A stretch of DNA of 64,000 nt from Pleurodeles waltl. Its lineage: Eukaryota > Chordata > Amphibia > Caudata > Salamandridae. Of the stretch, positions 43,159 through 54,840 are shown piece by piece (within the stretch, counting starts at the first letter, position 1; each line of letters starts with the position of its first letter). Under the pieces are notes generated by a model, which had not been told where the DNA came from, made no database searches, and saw nothing but the letters and a program-made list of their open reading frames with translations. The stretch is from NCBI RefSeq assembly GCF_031143425.1, contig NC_090450.1, forward strand, positions 221,351,442 through 221,415,441. Direction: 5' to 3'. A program made the position numbers and the translations under genes.

Positions 43159-43851
43159 AGTTAGACTCCATGGCCTGCTGTCCATTATCATCTCAGATCA
43201 TAGCCGACAATTTCCATTCAAAATTTAGCAGGACTCATGTGTGCCTCTTGACATTGACGTCTGTTTGTCTGTGGCATGCCATCCTCAAACTGATGGGCAA
43301 CAGAGCATAGAACCCAATCTCTCAAGCAAACATTACATTGTTTACTGTTGATGCAGCAAATTTCTTCATATTACAAACTAAAACACATGTAGGCGAAAAG
43401 TGCTATAGTCCATGTTAGATATGTATGCATTCGGTTTGGCTCAAGTTAGTCTGATCATTTACTCCAATTTAAAAAAAAATTAATAGCCTAGCACTGAAAG
43501 GCTTGTTTTCCACATTGAGCTGTTGTTTTGTACAAGATGTTTTTCTCCTCACTGCAGATGTTGTAACTTTCCCGAAGCGTGCTGTTAGTTAGTGAATAGG
43601 CATTTGTCGTGTATTAGGCACCTGATAGTGAGGTTCCCAGCAGGAGGAGATGAAGAAACCGGAAGGATGATTCATGGGAAGAACTGTCTGAACTGCAAAA
43701 TGTGGACAAAGTGTTTTTTCAAGGACTTGTGTCTGTGGCCCGTTGTGAAGACATGAGAAACTGTGGAGTTACCTATCCCCAAGGATTTACTGAAATCCTA
43801 TTGGATGCTGTGAGTGAAGAAAGTTATGCTTGTTCCATACACAATATTATG

Positions 43852-44070
43852 GGGCATATTTATACTCTGTTTGCACCGAATTAGCGTCATTTTTTTTACT
43901 CTAATTCGGTGCAAAACTAACTCCATATTTATACTTTGGTGCTAGACCCGTCTAGCACCAAATTTATGGAGTTAAAGTCATTTTTGGAAGTGGAGACCTA
44001 CCTTGCCTTAATGAGATGCAAGGTAGGCGTTCCCATGCAAAAAATGACTCTATGGCCTTAACCCTGCTCC
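43852..44070. mobile_element. Hairpin MITE, right boundary uncertain
   Basis: Starts GGGGCATATTTATACTC. Internal hairpins: TTTGCACCGAATTAG with CTAATTCGGTGCAAA (43,870-43,914), TTGGTGCTAGAC with GTCTAGCACCAA (43,939-43,962), and CTACCTTGC with GCAAGGTAG (44,000-44,030). Of a style common to salamander interspersed repeats. No coding content. Confidence 0.55.
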
Positions 44071-45918
44071 ATCTCTGTCAATACTTTTTCATAATTGGGT
44101 AGGTGGCCTCTTTTTCGTCAAATTTCAACATAACAGTACATGTACGGCCACAGGGATGTTGCCCTTCTTTTGCCTGATGGGAATGCACTCTAGATATATA
44201 CTTTTGGAAATACCAATGACTGTCACTTAAGTCATCTCTGTCCAAACATTCTTATGGGGGAAGGTTGAGGAGCAACCAAATAAACATCATAAACAAGAGC
44301 CCATCTACACACTAGAGATATATTGTGGTTGTCCACCAAGAACGTACGCTTAAACTACCCACATAAATTACAATCCTGATTTGAGGAACCATCATTTCCG
44401 TTTTTTCTGGTACTTAATCCAGAATCAGTGAAACTACAGTTACCTCATGACTAAAAATCCATATAATTTTCCTTGTGTCACTGATCAAGTTCTACCATCC
44501 TGATATACTCCAGGGACCAACCTCATGTTCCCCTTAAGATAGGCAGACATTTCAAACACAGATAAAAAGATTAAAGACTCCAAAGGAACACATGGCACAT
44601 CATTTAGTCTGTTCTTCTGATTGATGGAGATGTTTATGGACAGATGATATGTCATGGGAAACTGCAAGTCAGGTGCATGCTCATGAGCAGTTCAGCGTTT
44701 TCATATTTTACACTCAGAAAAGCCTTGCCCTATTGCTACATCTCTGTGCTGGAGGACTGTCATAATCTGCCAGGTCACGATCCCAGCTCAGCACAGCCAA
44801 TTGCCTGTTCACAAACACCAAGTCATGACCCCAAACTGTATTGCCAAACAATCCTGTGTACACAACCCCTCACTCTCAAATTACATGGTTCCATTCCATT
44901 GATTCGTAATCACTAACCACCAGGTTCTTGGATAATCAATGCCCCTAAATTAAAAATCCAAAGCATCACCTGGCTGTCATCAAACGTTTCAATAGTTGCC
45001 CTCCTGGGGGGTAAATTTGAATCATTCTTTGTGTTGGCAGCTGTTTTGGATATCCTTATGGCAGTGGACATCTCATGAGATCAAGTCAATATAATCTTGC
45101 ATGTGTTCTTGCTAGATCACAGAGTCCAAAATCTCAGTGGCCTTTTTGGGTGCAGTATTATAAATAATGCAGTATTATAAATACTGCACCAAATTCAACA
45201 GAAACAGCTTGTATTTAGCAACCTCAAAGAGCTCCATAGACTGCAAGGGATCACCTGAAATTGGAGGTGCAAATCCAGATTTCCTGCACCACGCAGCGCT
45301 CAGCGACACTTTGGGCAGGGCCGGTAACTCTTGGCCCATCCCAGTTTGTTTCTGAAAATCACCTGAAATCACAAAAAGAAAACAAAGTAGATGTTTGCAA
45401 AGTGCATATTTACTCAGAAACAGAAGGTTACTACTGTTTTTTTAACTTTGTTCCCAACTACTAAAAACTGGCCAAGCCACAGTGAAATAATTCTTGGAAG
45501 AAAAAGCAGAGACTTTCCTTGCAAAGCAACCAAGGGTTTGGTGTCATGTTCTAGCTAACTATAAAAGACACTTTGTGAGGTTTGGATGGCAGGAACAATA
45601 TAACACTAGATTACAGAAACACATCTAGTACAGTGGGAGAACGGAGTGCCATTGGAAAAGAAAACTTGAAAGACTTGCATAGCCTCTGATTATGAGAAAG
45701 AACTTTGTTTGTGAGAGGTGTAGTAAAAGGGGCATCGCAAAGAGAAATGTTCCAATGATTAAAGGGTGAGAGTGGTAATGTGAGCAATGGTACCCCTGCT
45801 CAATTGACGAATTGACGTTAGGAAGTTGTGTAATGAGAATTGTTCTCTTTTTAAAGCTGATGGGAGCCCTGGCAGACCGTCATTGAACGCTAACTAGATC
45901 AAAAAACTGTTCTGGGGA
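44071..45918. other. No gene recognised; old repeat at 44,790-45,060
   Basis: The stretch has no supported coding content. Bases 44,790-45,060 weakly match 19,900-20,180. A short direct repeat ATAATGCAGTATTATAAAT / AATACTGCA lies at 45,155-45,190. Confidence 0.4.
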
Positions 45919-46134
45919 AATCCAGAAACCAGCACTAGTACGGAGGTAGAAGCAGGCAAAGTACCTGTGTGTTCTCTCCTTTTTTCTCTCATCCCAAACC
46001 CCGTCTCCCCACTGCAAGAATCCAGTCTAGTTGCATTTTCATCACCGTATTGAGCACAGTCAACCTGCACGTGGGTGGATCAGTGTCTCCTCCGAAAAAA
46101 TCCCTAATCATTTGGTCATTCATCTGAGTGTGCT
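45919..46134 (+). repeat. Repeat shared with 37,285-37,502
   Basis: Second copy of the repeat described there, in the same orientation, about 25-30% diverged by eye. It lies directly beside a DIRS fragment. It could be the far LTR/leader of the Gypsy element between 39.7 and 43.4 kb. Confidence 0.45.
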
Positions 46135-46239
46135 TGGACAGACCTTGATTGTTACCATGTCCACTCTGATCCCTAGAAGGGGGTCGTCTGCACAGGTGTC
46201 AGATTGGACTGTGGTTCCTGTATAGAAAACCCTAGAGAT

Positions 46240-46850
46240 GACACGAGGTTCACCATTGCCCAAGAGTAGTCTGTAACTTACTGTGGTGAACCTGCCTTGA
46301 GCATTCAGTCATCAAGGTAATGGAACACATGTATCAATGACCACTGAAGTGGCCATCAATGATGTGCAACAAGGACCTCCATCACCCTTGTAAATACCCG
46401 AGGAGCAGACGTGAGAGCAGAAGAAAAATTGGAAATGCTGTGACCTCCATCATTAACTCGAAGGTAGCATCTGTGGGACTCCAGGACAGGTATATATAAG
46501 TATGAATTGTGGAAGTCCCAGGACACAAACCAGTCTATGGGGTTCATGGTCCAAAGAACCAGGGCTAAGGTGAGCATTCTGAATTTGTCCCTCTGTATGA
46601 AGGCATCAAGGGTGTTGAAGATCGAATATCGACTGAGTCAACCATTTTCCTTGACACCAGGAAGGAGAGTGAGTCTTGTACTCCCTTGATTGTCACTCTG
46701 GACAGAAATGACTTGACTTCCTACAGAAGGCCTGCCCATAGTACATATTTGACAGCGTTTGAATCAATTGGACAAATATTTCCCTAAACTCCTCAGGGAC
46801 AGCTGGCAAAATCTAACTGGCTAAGTACCAAAGGACATGCATAAAGTGGC
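46240..46850 (-). mobile_element. DIRS-type reverse transcriptase fragment
   Basis: The minus strand reads NTLDAFIQRDKFRMLTLALV, then PIDWFVSWDFHNSYLYIPVL (catalytic Asp block with the DIRS-like 'DWFVxxDxxxxYxxIP' pattern), SHRCYLRVNDGG, ALTSAPRVFTRVMEVLVAH, and after a shift YLDD followed by KAGSPQ. The 'SAPRVFT' and 'YLDD-LLKA' blocks are hallmarks of DIRS elements, which use a tyrosine recombinase instead of an integrase. Only RT remains here. DIRS elements are known to be abundant in salamander genomes. Confidence 0.78.
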
Positions 46851-47249
46851 CCAGTAGATAGATTGTGTTCAGGACTCTGGGGCTAAACTGGTAGAGGAAA
46901 ATACTTTCTGGCCGAAAGCATCAATGTGCTTCAAGTCACTATCTTTTGGTGCAGGATGGAAGGTGTTTGGGTTGACTTTGCTCATGGATGCTGGCACCTA
47001 CAGGCTTTTCAGGGAGGGTTTGATGTTGAATGGGAAACGTATAAAGGTGTCTATAAGTGGCTCGGGACTGCGCTAAGCCATCATGGAGCTCGATGGGGTC
47101 ACCTTACAGTGCATTGGAGCAATTGCTTTGAAAATCCAGGTCCTATCTGGTGCTTGGGATTATTCTAAAAGTGAGGAATTTTCAGTTAGAAGAATCCATC
47201 TGAAACACACTTCAAATGATTACCAATATGTTTTAGCATGACACACTCA
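46851..47249. other. No feature recognised
   Basis: Possibly further DIRS debris on the minus strand next to the RT fragment, but no motif could be supported. Confidence 0.3.
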
Positions 47250-47404
47250 GGGCCATATGGAAACTTTTTCAGCGCCGCATTTGCGGCATTTTTTTACGCA
47301 GAAGCGGCACAAACTTGCAAATACAATTATATTTTGTACATTTGTGCTGCTTTTGTGTAAACAAAGTTACGCAAATGCGGTGCTAAAAAGTATAAATATG
47401 GGCC
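47250..47404. mobile_element. Palindromic MITE, ~155 bp
   Basis: Left GGGCCATATGGAAACTTTTT and right reverse complement GGCCCATATTTATACTTTTT. The arms continue with 'GCGCCGCATTTGCG' and 'GCACCGCATTTGCG' and further with 'GCAGAAGCGGCACAAA' against 'ACACAAAAGCAGCACAAA'. CTCAG flanks both sides, shared with the element ends. Resembles the 43,852 MITE. Confidence 0.8.
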
Positions 47405-49304
47405 TCAGTGTGACAACTGAGTGCATTTTACAAGTCACTGACATACTGCCTGACTTCTCATGTGGGACTATGAAGTGCACGTGCCTCAGGGCTGCACTAA
47501 AGAAAAGTGATAAAACGGCTCTCAAACGATGTGCTGCTGTTACATCCAAAGTAAGCATTCTCCCCTTATGGATGCAGGTACAAAAACGTCTGTGACAATG
47601 GACTAGAATATTGTTACCACCACTAGTCACATTTTATTCTGGGATGAGAGAACATTATCAGTCTTCATTTTGAGTGTGACCCCTCTATCAGCAGATCTGG
47701 TCTCTGATGATGAACAGCAGAGTAAAACGTTAGTCATAGAAATGTCCTTTGTACATTTTGGTTAGATTTTTTTATATTTGTTATTTCCCATATTGAAGGT
47801 TAACGTGTTGTAAAGTTCTCTCGTTCATTATGATTTTTTGTGTTGTGTAATAGGTGCTGTTTAATGTGAAGCCTTCTGACTTAATTACGTGCTCCCTGTT
47901 ATGATTTATGATGTTTGTAATTCGATTTTTTACACTTGTGGTGTTTTGTAATGCTTTGTGTTCTGTTACAATTCATAATTTTGTGCTATAGTCTGTGTAT
48001 TCTCATACATATTTTGATGTTGTGTCTTTTGTATTATGTTTTCTGCTATGGTCTGTATAACCTTGATGCTCATTCTGTTACACAGCATGATCTATGACCT
48101 TGTGTTAAATGCTATAAAAGGTCATAAAAGTTTATGTGATATATAATAATACTTGGGAGCATGCAATCCCTGTATAAAATTCTACCTCTGATGTCCTTAT
48201 TACAGGGAGCTTGGGGTGTGCCTAGTCGCGTGCAATAGCAAAATGACATAGTCGCTCAACTGTAATAATTTATTACATTTGTGTTCTGACGTTATAGTGC
48301 TTCCTGATAGTGCCAGCACCCCAGGGAGAAGGCAGGGCCATCAGCCTAATTAAAGTCACACTTTAAAAAGCGACAATAAAGCGTGCCACAGAACTCCTTG
48401 ATTAATTACAATACCATTCTAACACAACAGGGCAGGGGATACCTTATGTTGCGATGACTCATTTAATGTAATAATTGTTCTATTGCATGCAAAAAATATT
48501 TATGATCTTATCTATTTTGTGTGATGCCTTACCTTCACGCATATTTTCTTTTGTTCTATTACAGTACAATGTACGGTTACTGTATGCGTTATTTTCCACA
48601 TTAAGATGTAAGAAGTTGTGTTATGTTTTTTTACATGGCATGATGTTTTACACTCCGTGATTTACAATGTAATTTTTCGTTCATCCATATGATTTTCTGT
48701 GTTGAATTTCATGCTTTCTTCAACCTTGTATTTTTGAAACTGTATATGTTTTCTTACAATTCTTTATGTTTTAAAACCAATTATAAACACACTACACCAA
48801 GTACACAAAGCCTCAATTATAAGTATAGATCCATATAACGTTATTATGGTGCTCAAACAATCAGTCCGCAAACCAGCTCCTAATCCATCCCTTGGAGAAA
48901 TCTCCATCACATTCCCCACACCTTCTGGCATGTTTGAGGGCAAGCTGCAGAAGTTTACTTTATTCATATATTTATAATATCTAACTATGTGCCAATCTTG
49001 TAGAAGAAAGTTAGTATATTATAGTCTTTTATATGTCATTTGGAATGTTAAGCTTTGAATTGGCTGTTATTTCAAAGAGTGTCAGCGCCCTGTGTCTTCT
49101 GGTGTTCAGCTCTCCTCTGTTCTCGGACTAAATAGATTGAACAAGACTCATCTATCTTTGTCTTTGGGGAGCACGAGGCAACCTCTAAGTTTAAACATAT
49201 ATTCCTCTGCTTTAGCACAGTAGTCTATGCCATGGGTCTAGTCCTCAACATGGGGTGCTCAGACAAAGAGCCCATGATGAGCAATATCCTTCTTGACACT
49301 TAAG
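47405..49304. other. T-rich, internally repetitive stretch without genes
   Basis: From 47,760 to 48,120 and 48,480 to 48,780 phrases like 'TTATGATTT', 'TTTTGTGTTGTG', 'GTTTTGTAATGCTTTGTG' and 'TATGTTTTCTGCTATGGTC' recur irregularly. This suggests a degenerate tandem repeat of ~35-60 bases. No coding content. Confidence 0.4.
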
Positions 49305-49975
49305 GCCAGATATAAGTGAAAATGACAGTGTGCGTCACTGCGCCAAATTCGGAAGCGTCACGCACTGTCATTTTCACAGCACAGGGATGTGCCGTATTTA
49401 ATAGAATATGACGCACCACGGTTTTTTTCCCTTGCGACGGTGCTGATTTCTCTGCCGTGCGCCAACACAGCAACCCTTGCAACATTGTGCAAGGACGGCT
49501 GCATTGGGAAGAGATTGTTTTTGTGCAAGAAGGGACACCTTCCTGCACAAAAACAATCTTAAATAGCGACTTTCTCTTTCTATGTGTGCTTCAAAATGCA
49601 GCACACATAGAAAGAGCAAAAAACAAGCAGAAATGAAAGCATTCCTCCTCGTTGCGCCCTGCTACTTCCACCCCTGGTATGGCATTAGATTTTGGAGTAG
49701 CCTCAGGTTTACAAAAACTCATAAATCTGGGGCAGCATCAAAATGCAATGGGTGTTGCTGTGGCATGCCCACAGCAACACTAATTGCAAGCCCCTTCCAC
49801 TCAAAGTGCTGCGTGTGAAGGGGCAGTATTTACAAGGTGGCATTAAGCCACAGAAATTGGCTTAACACCACCTTGTGAATACGGTGCAGTGAATAGTGCT
49901 ACTGGAGTGTCACTAAAGGTCACTAAAAGTGATGCTCTGGTGGCGCTAGGGGCTCTTAAATATCCCCATAAATAT
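49305..49975 (-). repeat. Hairpin-core repeat family, copy 2 (minus orientation)
   Basis: Core at 49,563-49,618: CTTTCTATGTGTGCTTC and GCAGCACACATAGAAAGAG form an 11-15-bp stem. Beside it GATTGTTTTTGTGCA...TGCACAAAAACAATC forms another stem (49,512-49,556). In reverse complement the order of blocks matches copies 1 and 3 (core, 'GAAGGTGTCCCTTC', 'ACAAAAACAAT', 'GTGCAAGG', 'GTTGGCG'). The first 75 bases form a further stem (GAAAATGACAGTGTGCG with TGACGCACTGTCATTTTC-like). This is the best-preserved hairpin version. Confidence 0.7.
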
Positions 49976-49989
49976 GACCAGAGCCACCA

Positions 49990-50625
49990 GAAGTATCATG
50001 CCCCTGAGGCTACCCCACTCATCCATCAAGCACAGTGGCACCATCTGTGGGATCAGGCACCATCACTCTGCCAAAGGTCTGGGTGAGTGTATTATGGATT
50101 CTGTGCTAGTAGTGCTGGATGGCCAGGCATTCACAGATTGTGTGAAATAAAGTACCCATCTGTTCCCCACACCTTAAAGATCTGAGACTTATCCTAGTCT
50201 TCATTCTACTAAGCCAAGTGGGGCTGTAGTAAATTCGGTGGAGGTATTTAAGTTGAATGAGCTACAGCCGCATACATAATTCCAAAACTCAAGGTACCAT
50301 CGTTGTCTCGTTCCAATCAATATCCTCAAGAGGGCCTACATCGTGTTCCCCTCTCTCCTGCAAGTGTTTAAGGGTGTCACGAGTATTAGTCAAAAGCATT
50401 CCATATATTTTCGAAATTTCGTTGCCCCCAAGGTGTGAGCTTCGCTTCGAGGGGGTAAACTCAGGGGGTGCCACAAGTCCATTCCTGTGGGCATCTAGGA
50501 CTGGTACCCAATATGTTAAGCTGTGCATTAAGTTTGATGCCCAATTTCTCTTTCTTGTGCTTTTTTTTTTTTTTTTTTTGCTGGACGATCTGTTCCTCAA
50601 AACAATGTTCAATATCATGTTCTGC
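49990..50625 (-). mobile_element. L1-like LINE ORF2 C-terminal fragment
   Basis: Minus-strand frame reads ISKIYGMLLTNTRDTLKHLQ, then ERGEHDVGPLEDIDWNETTM (50,420-50,290), the conserved L1/Tx1-type 'SxxYxxL......W..DL...I....W' block. Downstream, pieces such as 'LWGTDGYFI' then 'MPGHPALL' follow. A poly-T tract at 50,561-50,579 precedes it on the plus strand, and the fragment touches the hairpin repeat on the left. It is in the same orientation as the L1 fragment at 41.4-42.9 kb. Confidence 0.7.
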
Positions 50626-52334
50626 AATGTTTCTCGTGCTGCAGTCTTTTATGGTATCTGTTAAGTTACAGTTTCCTAGTTAAGTTTTAGTTGTGTTCCT
50701 ATTATAATAATATAATGCCCTCTTTTGAATCTATTTTTTTCTAGATTCTCCTGCTTGTTGTTATATTGTGTATGTAATGTGTTAAATGATGTGTTTATTG
50801 TTGCAATGTTTACTGTTTTGATCATTCTCTGCCGGTTGATTCATGTTATGTGAATAACCGTGATGAAATTTAGCACAATTCCAAGTATTTATTTGAACTT
50901 AATTAACAGGAGGACCTAAGGTAATGATTGAATAGTGTGTAATTCTTCCGTTGGATTTTCTTCACCTCTAATGTCAGAAGAGTGGGCAGCTGTTTCAGCC
51001 GCACTTAAATCTCTCAGTCTGAGAGCACAGACTACTGTGCCAAATAAAAACCTTAGATGTGACTGTGTCAGCAATGGGGAAATTCAGTAATGCAACTGCC
51101 AATAAATAAGACCATCATATCAGTTCACATGTGGTTCAGATTCGGTCCTCTTATGGTAAAAAATTTAAATTTCTCTCAATTTAAGCTTATACGAACTCAT
51201 GATGTAATTATGAAAGGGGCCCTAACTAGAGCCAAATTCATCAAGTCATGCAGTCGGCAAAAAACAGCCTCACAAGAAAACAAATCCAAAGGAAAAAATA
51301 ATTTGTTCTTAAACCTCTGAACTCAGGCCATTGTTGTGATCAGCTAAGAGCGTTTAGACCATGTTTTTGCAGTTTATGGATAACAGGCTCATCGAGATGG
51401 CTCCCTGAGATATCATCAGTAGCGCTTTTAGTGTACATAACGATACCCAGAATGCACTGGCATCATAACACAAGAGCTTTGCAACTCAGTCACTTTTGCT
51501 ATTTAAATTCTCAATCTCAATTTACTAGGAAGGCAATTACGGATAGCCCGGAGGATCAGATATTTAAGTTAGCTATGCGCTGGCTCTCAGAAGAGCCATA
51601 CCGCGAACGGCCTTTTCATTTCAGCTAATGGTTCGTGGTTGTCGCTGTCTGGAGCCCAGGACTATCAGGCGGCAGTGTCTGTTCTACACCCTGGCCCATT
51701 TGCTGGTTGTTATTGTCTCTTTGGTACTTAATAACGCATCCGAAAAAGATACATGCTCAGCTTAAAGAAACGTGTAATTCGTTAGGTTTTAGTTTGGGGA
51801 AACCGAAGACTCATGAAGGTCATTTAGGGGTCGCTTGACCTTTGCGATCCCTGGCCTCAGAGGTGGCAAATTCAGTGCCAGGAACACAGGGGAAGCTTGT
51901 CCTTATGGACTCTGTTGGGGCTCCACTGTCTTTGTTTTCTGTCAATTTATTCCACTGATAGTGAATAATATTATATTATTCACTATTAGTGTAATAAAAA
52001 TGCAGTACAATTAGCTGAAATATGCCCTTCCAAGGCAGGTGAGGTAGGTAAAAAATGCTTTTAAATGAATGTTGTGTGCATGCTTGCGGGTGAGAGTATG
52101 TTTATATGAGAGTGTATTTAAGTGTGAGTTTGTGTGCATATATTATATAAGTATGTGTGTGTGAGTAACAGTGAAGGTGAAAGGTCGTGTGATGTGACTT
52201 GCACTACCCCTGGCATTTCCGTGAATTGACGTCCATGCAAAGTCTCCTCTTTGTACTCCTCATTACAGGGTCCCCAAATGTGAAGGAGTTAAGTCAAATC
52301 CACCATATTTAATCATTTTGGGGACCCGTTAACT
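50626..52334. other. No gene recognised; GT-rich tract near 52,080-52,190
   Basis: Unclassified. Bases 52,080-52,190 are a degenerate GT/TA-rich stretch (GTATGTGTGTGTGAGTAA). A short inverted pair 'AGTGAATAATATTATATTATTCACT' lies at 51,958-51,982. Confidence 0.4.
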
Positions 52335-52975
52335 CTGGGGGCCTCATTCCTAGAGGCCTGCACAGCCGGAGTGCCATGTTTTATGACGCTCCAGTGGCTC
52401 AGGCCTCCCAGTCATAACTATGAGGTTAGGTAAGGCCACCCTGCATGGCCTCATAAATATGGAGTAAGGCAATGCAGCGCCTTGCCTTACTCTACATCAA
52501 GGAGGTGTTCCATGGACATTGAGGTGGGCTTTCCCACACGACACCCAGGGGTTTTGACACATTCCCATATTTACACCAATCTGTAAACCTGGGAAAGCAT
52601 TAAAACTGTCCCCAGGGGAGGCCTAACAAGGAGAAATAAGTGTGTTTCTCATTTTTCCTCTTTCTAAGTGTACTGAATTCTGCAGCACACATAGAAAGAG
52701 GAAAATGCCTTCATTGATGGTTTGTGTGCTTGAAGGTGTCCCTTCCCGTACAAAAACAATTGTGGCAACAATGCAGACACCCTTGCACTATGATGCTAGG
52801 GTGCCTGCGTTGGCCATAGGCACCAATTTTTGTGGCAGCTGAAAGGACAGGAATGCGCTGTACCACGTAAATATGATACATTCCTGCCATTTCAATTTGG
52901 CTTAAGGCAGTGCAGCTAAAAGGCTTGTGGCACTGCAGTACGCCAAATGTTTGTAAATGAGGCTCTGAGTGTGCA
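52335..52975 (+). repeat. Hairpin-core repeat family, copy 3 (plus orientation)
   Basis: Core at 52,655-52,705 (TTCCTCTTTCTAAGTGTACT, then GCAGCACACATAGAAAGAGG), followed by 'GAAGGTGTCCCTTCC', 'ACAAAAACAAT', 'GGGTGCCTGCGTTGGC'. Ends look like 'GGGGGCCTCATTCC' on the left and 'AAATGAGGCTC' on the right, i.e. inverted ends GAGCCTCATTT / GGGCCTCATTC. This gives the family terminal repeats similar to Harbinger MITEs. Confidence 0.7.
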
Positions 52976-54419
52976 AAATTAACTGCTGTTCTCTGTTGAA
53001 CCCTGAAAATTCTCTTTGAAATGAGGAATACCCACTGGAATAAATGATTCTGCGACTGACTTCATTGGTGATTCCTCATTCTCCTCGGCTTTTCAACAGG
53101 GGTGCTGAATCCATCGGGAATAACAAGCCTCTCTTAATGAGAGCCTATGAATAAAGCAAACCACAAACTGGTTGATTCCTAAAGGTGGTCCAAAGGAGAG
53201 TTGTAGGCATCAACCTTGTTACAAAGATTTTTATGGAAAACTAGACCAAGTCCTATGGTTGGCAAAGATTTTCATTATGGAACATGCACAAGAGAATTAT
53301 GACTTTTTTGCTAATTTATACAGAGTATACTTTTTATATCATTGTTTAAGGTCAAAAAAGTTTTTTGAAATAAATATTTTATGATCTTGTCCACCAACTG
53401 AGCAGTCTATTTTAAATTCAGGAGCCTGCAAAAGCAGAGAGGACTCTGAAATAGAAGTAGGGGTTGGACAGGTTCAGATAATTCTTAATTTTACTTTGCA
53501 AGACACCTTCTCAGGTCTAGAATGTGGGGTGATTTAAAAGGGCCATTCAGTTATGAAAAAATAAATGCCTCTGTAGACCAATTCTTCTGTTGACATTGTC
53601 CAACCTGATATGGATTGAATTCCTTTGCATGCCTTCTGAGCGGCCGGTATATGATGTATAAAGTCTTTCACCTACCCCACTGATTCTCAAGCTATCTATT
53701 TCCAAATGTTGAGCTTGAAATACCTATTCTATTTAATGTATTTTTTTATTGTCACTATCTGACCACATTGTTATTACTGGGTGTTTATTACAACCCAGGT
53801 GTTATGCCTGTCATGTAAGTTCTCTCCTAATTTCAGTAGAAAATTAAGTGAAAGGCTTTAAAAAGGACCATAGAAAAATAGGCACTGTCACGCCGCTTCT
53901 TAAGGAAAGGTTAGAGGAATTTATGAGTCTAGCTGATGTTGAGTATCAAACCCAACTAAAGGGAGGGTGAGATGAGGAAAGTCTCACCATGTATCTTTGA
54001 GCTTAAGGGTTGTCTGAACAAAGATGCTTTCAGACTTTATATGATTGTCTTGCAGGGTTAGAGACGCTAATAATCACAATGATGAGTTTGTCTGCTTTAT
54101 GTCATGGTTGCTTAGTAGGCATAGTGTTGCAAATGCAATCCCTTTGGTGGGCCAGGGTTCCACACTATCTACAGTTAATGAAGGGGGATCTGCACCATAT
54201 TCAGGCTGCAGCTCTGAGTTTTTTTTTTTTCTTGATTACTTTCCTTTAGAAAACAGTCACCTGTAATTTACTAACTTTTTCTCTATTGAATTTAGTATCC
54301 ATTTTATCTATGATCTATGTGTCCAAGCATTGGTTTTTAAGATCATTGATAGCAAAATGGAGTTGCTTAACACTGTCTAAAGTCTACTTCAGAGAGACAT
54401 GAGCCTTCTTTTAGGGATA
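52976..54419. other. No gene recognised
   Basis: Unclassified, AT-leaning sequence without recognised protein or RNA similarity. Confidence 0.4.
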
Positions 54420-54840
54420 TTTAACTCTCTGGCTCACTCTTTTGGGCTCTTTTGTTGTTGTCCAGAGAGTGACATTTTCATAGAGGTAAGTGAGAAGAGG
54501 ATGATAGAGTGATCTGACTAGCCTATTGATAGTACAGAATCAATTATGATAGTCTCCTCTTCATCAATAAGCACATCCTGCATGAGGGTTTTGTATATGG
54601 GGGATATACAGAGCTCTATGATAATATTATAGTCCAAGAACAAGGACATGAGGGACATATCTGGTTCCTGTCATTCATTGTGAACTAAAGTCTTCAATGA
54701 ATATATTGTTGTTGACATGCACATTGAAGGTGCTTTCAGTGATAAGTTCTATAATTTGTTCAGCTAAAGTAATGTTCCCTGGGGCTTAATAGATGCCGTC
54801 AATTTTGGTAGGTTTTGGGTCAACTGTTTTTCTTTCTATT
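54420..54840 (-). mobile_element. Possible L2/CR1-like LINE endonuclease fragment
   Basis: On the minus strand 'TFNVHVNNN' near 54,715 resembles the 'GDFNxHV' block of apurinic-type endonucleases. About 65 residues on, 'SDHSIILFSLTS' near 54,510 resembles the closing 'SDHxxIxF' block. Stops lie between. The spacing and order fit Jockey-group LINEs, but the similarity is short. Confidence 0.4.

Larger units (their letters stand above)
39730..43400 (+). mobile_element. Decayed Ty3/Gypsy pol, invaded by an L1 fragment and a MITE
   Basis: RT is readable in pieces from 39,780 (LGACIDYHVLNKPA, KMDLLEVYHLIGVQEGDK, CPLDFVTPL) to 40,330 (NLTWPTQTNMKGVQSVWGLS). RNase H follows (SGQLHPIAFL near 40,590, then RPRTKHAKADALSRI near 40,852). 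Integrase follows (KLLLQARPIPTITPWHTLSM, then LITDLPKSRGLHTIIF, to ~41,380). The integrase core resumes at 42,885 (ILTVVDLLTKMAHFIPIKRF) and again after the MITE (SIIISDHSRQF; LDIDVCLSVACHPQTDGQQS near 43,250). Many stops and shifts are present. Motif order is exactly that of Gypsy pol. Confidence 0.85.

Noticed and set aside
19900..45060. Similarity between 19.9-20.2 kb and 44.8-45.1 kb as a defined element
   Set aside because: Only short words match by eye and the ends cannot be set. Noted as a weak repeat, not claimed as a family.
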